From positions 1-11,672 of the forward strand of contig DATAYA010000170.1 in the NCBI GenBank assembly GCA_036272815.1: a stretch of 11,672 nucleotides of DNA, written 5' to 3'. Numbering within the stretch: position 1 is the stretch's first letter; each line of letters begins with the position of its first letter. Below the pieces are notes generated by a model, which was not told where the DNA came from, made no database searches, and worked only from the letters and a program-made list of their open reading frames with translations. Made by a program: the position numbers and the translations under genes. Source of the stretch: DATAYA01 sp036272815 (GTDB taxonomy: Bacteria; Pseudomonadota; Alphaproteobacteria; Acetobacterales; Acetobacteraceae). Below, one piece after another: positions 7,212-11,672 of this stretch.

Positions 7212-7253
7212 GATGCCACCCCTCGACCTGTGCCAACCCACGCAATTAGTAGT

Positions 7254-7283
7254 TTGACTCTTTACCGAGAATTGTCCTTAGAT
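7254..7283 (+). promoter_or_regulatory. Possible sigma-70-type promoter of the small lipoprotein gene
   Basis: TTGACT (7254-7259) and TTAGAT (7278-7283) are 18 bases apart and lie 38 bases before the lipoprotein start. The -35 box fits well and the -10 box only moderately. The site is in the 110-base gap shared with the divergent transpeptidase gene, which is A/T-richer than the flanking genes. No equally good promoter was found for the opposite direction. Confidence 0.35.
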
Positions 7284-7321
7284 CATACCCATCTACGAGC
7301 GTTTCAACCAGGGAGGAACGG

Positions 7322-7525
7322 ATGTTCGGCGTTTCCGAAACAGTGGCCGGCCGCAGGCTGTTCCGTAATGCGGCAATGGTTGCCGCCGTAGTTCCCGTGG
7401 TGTTCCTTGCGGCGTGTGGTCAGCAGCAGCCCGCCCCGCCGCCGGCGCAACCGGTCGAAGCGGCCCCGCCGCCGCCGGCGCCGGCTCCGCCACCTCCGGC
7501 TCCGCTTCCGCCGGCACGGGGCTAG
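7322..7525 (+). CDS. Small proline-rich lipoprotein, possibly a truncated gene
   Basis: This gene of 67 codons begins with ATG at 7322, five bases after GGAGG. Residues 11-32 form a lipoprotein signal: RR, a hydrophobic core and the lipobox LAAC with Cys32. The mature part would be only 36 residues, almost entirely Pro, Ala and Gln (GQQQPAPPPAQPVEAAPPPP and more), ending at TAG 7523-7525. Such Pro/Ala linkers usually tether a folded domain such as OmpA-like to the outer membrane, and no such domain follows. It may be a natural tiny lipoprotein, or the surviving 5' end of a longer gene whose rest was lost. It is divergent from the L,D-transpeptidase gene, so a shared envelope role is conceivable but unproven. 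No homologue is recognised by name. Confidence 0.6.
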   Translation: MFGVSETVAGRRLFRNAAMVAAVVPVVFLAACGQQQPAPPPAQPVEAAPPPPAPAPPPPAPLPPARG

Positions 7526-7659
7526 TCAGCAGGGCGCGGCAAGGCGCAAGACCTCGATCCTGGAATCGTTGGCCCAGTACCTGACCGCCATCGAGACGGC
7601 GTTCTATGCCCTCAAGCGAGAGGCCGCGCGACACAATTGGCACTTTCCGCAAGAATTGG

Positions 7660-7690
7660 CGTGGCGGGCAGGACTGGGCTGACCGCCACG
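7660..7690. repeat. Perfect 8-bp inverted repeat with 15-base spacer
   Basis: CGTGGCGG (7660-7667) and CCGCCACG (7683-7690) are exact reverse complements. They lie within the gene-poor stretch. The function is unknown; a hairpin or a protein-binding dyad are both possible. Confidence 0.5.
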
Positions 7691-7924
7691 TCGGGGTATC
7701 GAATGTTGCGAAGATCGCGGACCTGCTGGGTCAGAATGCAGCGGTCTACGACGCCGCACTGTCGCAGATCGAAAGACTGAAGGCTGCGATCGGCGGCGTG
7801 CGTGGCCAGTTTTCGATCAACACCTGGGAGCGCGTCCTCCGAATGAGATTCGGCGTGACGAGAACGGTACACGTGGCAACTGGATGCTTGAGCCCGGGCA
7901 AATCGGCCAGAAACACCGTCATTC

Positions 7925-7951
7925 CATCGGCACTCAGCATAGGTGCCGATG
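7925..7951. repeat. Perfect 9-bp inverted repeat with 9-base spacer
   Basis: CATCGGCAC (7925-7933) and GTGCCGATG (7943-7951) are exact reverse complements around TCAGCATAG. The 18-base centre-to-centre spacing fits an operator for a dimeric regulator less well than it fits a stem-loop. No T-run follows. No start codon of a supported gene is near, so a regulatory role is unassigned. Confidence 0.55.
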
Positions 7952-7990
7952 CCGCGGCAGCAGCGCCGGTTCAGGTCCGGATCGATCGGG

Positions 7991-8097
7991 TTTATACCAA
8001 GCGCGCGATGGAATGACTCCTCGCACGCCCCCCCTCATGCCCGGCCCACGGGTCGGCCATGACAGGAAGGATCAGTGCGCAGGGCGGTTGGTATTAA
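7991..8097. mobile_element. MITE-like element with imperfect terminal inverted repeats
   Basis: TTTATACCAAGCGCGC (7991-8006) is matched by the reverse complement of 8082-8097 (TTAATACCAACCGCCC) at 13 of 16 positions. The span is 107 bases and has no coding capacity. Inside is a further hairpin (8036-8061). The right end lies four bases from the ntrC stop. Clear target-site duplications were not seen, so this may be an old insertion or a palindromic intergenic repeat rather than a true transposable element. Confidence 0.4.
8036..8061. repeat. Hairpin inside the inverted-repeat element
   Basis: CATGCCCGGCC-CACG-GGTCGGCCATG folds into an 11-position stem with one mismatch and one G-U pair (plus-strand RNA) and a 4-base loop. 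It lies about 40 bases beyond the ntrC stop. It could stabilise or end the ntr transcript, but there is no T-run, and on the minus strand the G-U pair becomes an A-C mismatch. Confidence 0.4.
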
Positions 8098-8101
8098 TTG
8101 C

Positions 8102-9556
8102 CTAGTTGATCCCGCGCACCACCGGGATCTCCAGGTCGCGCAGCTTCTTGCGCAGCGTGTTCCGGTTCAGGCCCAGCATCGCCGCCGCCTTGATCTGGTT
8201 GCCGCGCGTGGCCGACAGCGTGAGCTGGATCAGCGGCCGCTCCACCTCGGCGATCACGCGGTCGTAGATGTCGTGCATCGGCATCCCGTCGTTCGAGGCG
8301 GCGAGGAACTGGCGGATGTGCCGCTCCACGGCGGCGGAAAGCGGCTCGGGGCCGGATGCGGCGGCGGGCGTGCCGGGGGCTGCCGGTGCCGTCGCCTCGG
8401 CAAGCTCGGCCTCGATCACCTCGGCGCTGATCGCCTCCTGCGGATAGAGCGCCGCAAGCCTGCGCATCAGGTTCTCGAGTTCGCGGACGTTGCCCGGCCA
8501 GCGATGCGCCCGCAGCCGCACCAGCGCCGCCTCGTCGAGCGACTTCGAGGCCAGCCCGTCGGCATGCGCGCGCTCCAGGAAATGCCGGGCGAGGACGGCA
8601 ATGTCGTCGAGCCGCTCGCGCAGCGGCGGCAGCCGGATCGGCACGACGTTCAGGCGGTAGAAGAGATCCTCGCGAAAGCTGCCTTGCGCTATCGCGAGCC
8701 GCAGGTCGCGGTGGGTGGCCGCGATGATCCGCACGTTGGCCCGGATCGACTGCCGGCCGCCGACGCTGGTGAACTCGCCTTCCTGCAGCACGCGGAGCAG
8801 CCGTGTCTGCGCCTCGGGCGGCATGTCGCCGATCTCGTCAAGGAACAGCGTGCCGCCGGCGGCCTGCTCGAAGCGGCCCTGGCTGCGGTTGGTGGCACCG
8901 GTGAAGGCGCCGCGCTCGTGGCCGAACAATTCGCTCTCGATCAGCTCGCGCGGGATCGCGGCCATGTTGATCGCGACGAAGGGACCGGCGCGGCGGCGGC
9001 CGTAATCGTGCAGCGCGCGCGCCACCAGTTCCTTGCCGGTGCCGGATTCGCCGTTGATCATCACGGTGAGGTCGGCCGTCGTGAGCCGCGCGATGGTCCG
9101 GTAGATCTCCTGCATCGCCGGGCTGCGGCCGATCAGCGGCAACGTCTCGTCGGCATCATGCGGCGCCGCGGCCGAGGCGGGCGGCGCCGGGGCGGCGAGC
9201 GCCCGGCCGACCACGTCGAGCAGTTCCCGGAGGTCGAAGGGTTTCGGCAGATACTCGAACGCGCCGCGCTGCGCCGCCTTCACCGCCGTCATCAGCGTCG
9301 ATTGCGCGCTCATCACCACGACGCGCAGTTCCGGCCGCGCCCGCTTCATACGCGGCACGAGATCGAGCCCGTTCTCGTCGGGCATGACGACATCGGTGAT
9401 GACGAGGTCGCCCTCGCCGTCCTCCACCCAGCGCCACAGCGTCGCGGCGTTCGACGTGCAGCGCACCTGATAGCCGGCGCGGCCGAGCGCCTGCGTCAGC
9501 ACCGTGCGGATCGAGCGGTCGTCGTCGGCGACGAGGATCGTCTGCGGGTGCGTCAT
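8102..9556 (-). CDS. ntrC: Nitrogen regulation response regulator NtrC (sigma-54 activator)
   Basis: This 484-residue regulator, phosphorylated by NtrB, activates sigma-54 promoters of nitrogen-assimilation genes under nitrogen limitation. The receiver domain (about 5-120) has the acidic cluster DDD 11-13, phospho-acceptor Asp55, Ser83 and Lys105. The AAA+ domain (about 140-375) has Walker A GESGTGKE (169-176), the sigma-54-contacting GAFTGA loop (216-221) and Walker B GGTLFLDE (234-241). A Fis-type helix-turn-helix closes the protein (RGNQIKAAAMLGLNRNTLRK). All key residues are intact. The start ATG overlaps the ntrB stop by four bases (9553-9556) and follows GGGGAGG at 9561-9567. The order dusB-ntrB-ntrC is the classic alphaproteobacterial arrangement. 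ntrYX, often next in that order, does not follow. Confidence 0.97.
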   Translation of the reverse strand: MTHPQTILVADDDRSIRTVLTQALGRAGYQVRCTSNAATLWRWVEDGEGDLVITDVVMPDENGLDLVPRMKRARPELRVVVMSAQSTLMTAVKAAQRGAFEYLPKPFDLRELLDVVGRALAAPAPPASAAAPHDADETLPLIGRSPAMQEIYRTIARLTTADLTVMINGESGTGKELVARALHDYGRRRAGPFVAINMAAIPRELIESELFGHERGAFTGATNRSQGRFEQAAGGTLFLDEIGDMPPEAQTRLLRVLQEGEFTSVGGRQSIRANVRIIAATHRDLRLAIAQGSFREDLFYRLNVVPIRLPPLRERLDDIAVLARHFLERAHADGLASKSLDEAALVRLRAHRWPGNVRELENLMRRLAALYPQEAISAEVIEAELAEATAPAAPGTPAAASGPEPLSAAVERHIRQFLAASNDGMPMHDIYDRVIAEVERPLIQLTLSATRGNQIKAAAMLGLNRNTLRKKLRDLEIPVVRGIN

Positions 9557-10713
9557 TCCGCCTCCCCATCCTCGGCCGCAACCCCATCTTCGGCCGCAAC
9601 GGGGAGGAAGATGCGGAACTCGGTGCGGCCGGGCCGGCTGTCCGCTTCGATCAGGCCGCCGTGGTCGCCGACGATCTTGGCGACCAGCGCCAGCCCGAGG
9701 CCGCTGCCGGAGGGCTTGGAGGTGATGAACGGCTCGAAGAGATGCGGCAGGATGTCGTCGGGGATGCCGCGCCCGTTGTCGCGCACGGTGACCACGAGCG
9801 GCAGATGCACGCGCCGCGCCGAGCCGGGCACCGCGATCCAGACGCCGTGCTGATAGGCGGTGCCGAGCGTGATCTCGCCCGCGCTGCCGTCCGTGCCGGC
9901 GGCCTGGGCATCGACGATCGCCTCGGCGGCGTTCTTGGCGAGGTTGAGCAGCACCTGCACGAGCTGGTCGCGGTTGCCCCAGACCGGCGGCAGGCTCGGG
10001 TCGTACACTTCGTTGATGCGCATGGAACTCGCGAAGCCGGTCGCGGCGAGGCGGCGGACGTGTTCGAGCACGCGATGGATGTTGACCGGCCGGCGTAGGG
10101 TCGGCTTCTCGCCGAACATCTCCATCCGGTCGACCAGCGCGTGGATGCGGTCGGCCTCGTCGCGGATCAGCACGGCAAGTTCGCGATCCGGCTCGGCGAC
10201 GCTGCCCTCCAGAAGCTGCGCAGCACCACGGATGCCGGAGAGCGGGTTCTTCACCTCGTGCGCCAGCATCGCCGCCATTCCGGTGACGCTGCGCGCGGCA
10301 CCCCGGAAGGTGAGCTGGCGGTCCAGCGCGCGCACCGCCGAGGCGTCCTGCAGCACCAGCAGCAAGGCGCCGGGCTCGTCCGGCATCGGCGTCGCCTGCA
10401 CGGTGATGCCGCGCTTGTGCAGGCGCGGGCTGTCGAGCGTCATGTCGTGGTCGGCGATGGAGACGTCCGATCCCCGCGCCTGGCCGATCAGGAGGAAGAT
10501 CGGGCTGTCTTGCGGCACCAGATCGGAGAGCCGCATCTGGACGAGCTGCTGCAGCGAGACGCCGAGGAAGTGCTCGGCCGCCTGATTGGCGAAGCGGAAA
10601 CGATCGTCGGCGTCGAGCAGCACGACCGGCATCGGCAGGGTCGCGAGCATCGCCACCGCATCGGACGCCGCGGCGGCGCGCGGCCGCGCGAGCCGGGCGA
10701 GGACGCGGCTCAC
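9553..10713 (-). CDS. ntrB: Nitrogen regulation sensor histidine kinase NtrB
   Basis: This 386-residue cytoplasmic kinase/phosphatase of NtrC is normally controlled by the PII protein. A PAS domain (about 20-125) senses or dimerises. The HisKA helix carries His152 in MLAHEVKNPLSGIRGAAQLL. The HATPase_c domain has the N box LLNLAKNAAEAI (255-266), the G1 box DNGRGIPDD (312-320), the F box (LFEPFITSK) and the G2 box GSGLGLALVAKI (336-347). There are no membrane segments, as usual for NtrB. It starts with GTG at 10713, overlapping the dusB TGA by four bases. No ribosome binding site precedes it, so translation probably depends on re-initiation after dusB. The C-terminal tail contains VAAEDG twice, from an 18-bp tandem duplication. 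Confidence 0.96.
   Translation of the reverse strand: MSRVLARLARPRAAAASDAVAMLATLPMPVVLLDADDRFRFANQAAEHFLGVSLQQLVQMRLSDLVPQDSPIFLLIGQARGSDVSIADHDMTLDSPRLHKRGITVQATPMPDEPGALLLVLQDASAVRALDRQLTFRGAARSVTGMAAMLAHEVKNPLSGIRGAAQLLEGSVAEPDRELAVLIRDEADRIHALVDRMEMFGEKPTLRRPVNIHRVLEHVRRLAATGFASSMRINEVYDPSLPPVWGNRDQLVQVLLNLAKNAAEAIVDAQAAGTDGSAGEITLGTAYQHGVWIAVPGSARRVHLPLVVTVRDNGRGIPDDILPHLFEPFITSKPSGSGLGLALVAKIVGDHGGLIEADSRPGRTEFRIFLPVAAEDGVAAEDGEAE
9564..9599. repeat. 18-bp tandem duplication in the ntrB 3' end
   Basis: Two adjacent 18-base units (9564-9581 and 9582-9599) differ at one position. On the minus strand they encode VAAEDG twice in the disordered NtrB tail. The unit is a multiple of three, so slippage would change length without breaking the frame. 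Its 5' neighbour on the plus strand is the ntrC ribosome binding site. Confidence 0.85.
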
Positions 10714-11672
10714 GCGGCGAGACGCAAATGCGGCGTCGACTGCTCGCGCTCGATCAGCGGCGCATAGAACGCGCGGATCAGGTGGATCGCGGCACCGGGC
10801 TCGGGGACGCGCATCACGGCGGCGCGGAACTCCGCCGAGCCGGGCAGGCCGCGCGAGTACCAGCCGACATGCTTGCGTGCGAGCCGCACGCCGGCATCGG
10901 TGCCGTAATGCAGCAGCAGCGCCTCGTAATGCTCCAGCAGCACCGCGAGCTGCGCCGCCAGCGAGGGTGGCTCGGGTACCGCGCGCCCGGCCAGCGCCGC
11001 CGCCGCTTCGGCGAGGAACCAGGGCCGGCCGCAGGCGCCGCGGCCGATCATCACGCCGTCCGCGCCGGACCGCTGGCGCGCCTCCGTCGCTTCTTCGATC
11101 GTCGTGATGTCGCCGTTCGCGAGCACCGGGATGCGCACCGCCTGCTTCACCCGTGCGATGAAATCCCAGTCGGCGCTGCCTTCGTAGAATTGCTGACGGG
11201 TGCGGCCATGGATGGTGACCATGCGGATGCCGGCCGTCTCGGCGATGGCGGCGAGACGCGGCGCATTGAGGCTGCCGTGGTCCCAGCCCATGCGCATCTT
11301 CAGCGTCACCGGCACCGCGACCGCGCGCACCGTCGCCTCCAGCAGCCGCCCGGCGAGCGCCTCGTCACGCATCAGCGCCGAGCCGGCGGACTGTCCGACC
11401 GCGACCTTCTTCACCGGGCAGCCGAAATTGATGTCGATCAGGTCGGCGCCGAGCCCGACCGCGATCCGCGCCGCCTCCGCCATCGCGTCCGGCTCGCAGC
11501 CGGCGAGCTGCACGGCACTCGGACCGCCCGCACCCTCGACCTCGGCCATGCGCAGCGTGTTGCGGTTCTCCCGCACCATGGCCCAGGAGGCGATCATCTC
11601 CGAGACCACCATCCCCGCCCCCATCCGCCGCGCCAGGCGGCGAAACGGCAGGTCGGTGACGCCGGACATCGG
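10710..11672 (-). CDS. dusB: tRNA-dihydrouridine synthase DusB (5' end outside window)
   Basis: This FMN enzyme reduces specific uridines of the tRNA D-loop to dihydrouridine with NADPH. At least 321 residues are visible. They begin in the N-terminal 'APMSGVTDLPFRR' motif: the codon before the first Met at 11669 is CCG (Pro), so the true start lies a short way past the window edge. The catalytic Cys is in INFGCPVKKV. KMRMGWD, HGRTRQQFYEG, NGDI and VMIGRGACGRPW are the FMN and phosphate-binding motifs of the TIM barrel, followed by the helical C-terminal domain (KHVGWYSRGLPGS). In alphaproteobacteria this gene is also known as nifR3, first in the ntr operon. Its TGA (10710-10712) overlaps the ntrB GTG. 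The operon promoter would lie outside the window. Confidence 0.96.
   Translation of the reverse strand, partial: PMSGVTDLPFRRLARRMGAGMVVSEMIASWAMVRENRNTLRMAEVEGAGGPSAVQLAGCEPDAMAEAARIAVGLGADLIDINFGCPVKKVAVGQSAGSALMRDEALAGRLLEATVRAVAVPVTLKMRMGWDHGSLNAPRLAAIAETAGIRMVTIHGRTRQQFYEGSADWDFIARVKQAVRIPVLANGDITTIEEATEARQRSGADGVMIGRGACGRPWFLAEAAAALAGRAVPEPPSLAAQLAVLLEHYEALLLHYGTDAGVRLARKHVGWYSRGLPGSAEFRAAVMRVPEPGAAIHLIRAFYAPLIEREQSTPHLRLAA

Larger units (their letters stand above)
7526..8101. other. Gene-poor, probably decayed stretch between the lipoprotein gene and ntrC
   Basis: About 575 bases hold no gene I can support. Several overlapping frames stay open (for example + 7606-8016 and - 7746-7940). 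None has a ribosome binding site, a recognised motif or family-like composition. A frame at about 7545-7682 (around AFYALKREAARHNWHFP) and another at about 7690-7810 (around AKIADLLGQNAAVYDAAL) look protein-like over short spans. They lie in different frames, as expected for a broken gene. The stretch also holds two perfect inverted repeats and an element with terminal inverted repeats, listed separately. Confidence 0.5.

Noticed and set aside
7212..7241. GTG at 7241 as transpeptidase start
   Set aside because: It is preceded by A/T-rich sequence without a ribosome binding site. GTG at 7211 has GAGGGG seven bases upstream. The difference is only ten residues, so the upstream start is not excluded.
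7606..8016. 136-codon plus-strand frame in the gene-poor stretch as a gene
   Set aside because: It has no ribosome binding site, no known motif and an odd mixed composition, and the last third runs into the inverted-repeat element. It is kept only as a possible remnant.
8075..9853. Long plus-strand frame (about 590 codons) across ntrC
   Set aside because: It is a shadow of the ntrC/ntrB coding strand, with low-complexity translation and no ribosome binding site.

Overview
The window is GC-rich chromosomal DNA. Gene families and gene order (dusB/nifR3-ntrB-ntrC with overlapping ends, a PhoR-type kinase, a HAMP-PAS chemoreceptor) point to an alphaproteobacterium, most likely of the Rhodospirillales/Acetobacteraceae type. 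The taxonomic call is inference. No rRNA, tRNA, CRISPR array or intact insertion sequence was recognised.

Layout, left to right. Positions 1-168 are the 3' end of a PhoR-like sensor kinase (+). It converges on a large chemoreceptor gene (200-2524, -). Upstream of the chemoreceptor is a short scar (2577-2657) that resembles the start of a DUF6471-type gene. It abuts an A/T-richer gene for a DUF1772-like membrane protein (2640-3104, -). Divergent from that are a flavin reductase-family gene (3212-3850, +) and an MFS exporter (3911-5203, +). A VOC/PhnB-like gene (5222-5698, -) converges on the MFS gene across a perfect GC hairpin.

The central part concerns the cell envelope. An L,D-transpeptidase of the YcbB/LdtD type (5766-7211, -) lacks the usual peptidoglycan-binding module. 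It is transcribed divergently from a tiny proline-rich lipoprotein (7322-7525, +). Then follow about 575 bases (7526-8101) with no gene I can defend. This stretch holds two perfect inverted repeats and a roughly 107-bp element with imperfect terminal inverted repeats that ends four bases from the ntrC stop codon.

The right side is the nitrogen-regulation operon on the minus strand: dusB (10710 to beyond 11672), ntrB (9553-10713) and ntrC (8102-9556). Both junctions are 4-base stop/start overlaps, which suggests translational coupling. NtrB would phosphorylate NtrC, and NtrC would activate sigma-54 promoters when nitrogen is limiting. The ntrYX pair that often follows ntrC in alphaproteobacteria is not seen here.

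I found no convincing undescribed multi-gene system. The more unusual items are the module-less transpeptidase with its divergent mini-lipoprotein, the degenerate stretch with the inverted-repeat element, and the scar beside the DUF1772-like gene.
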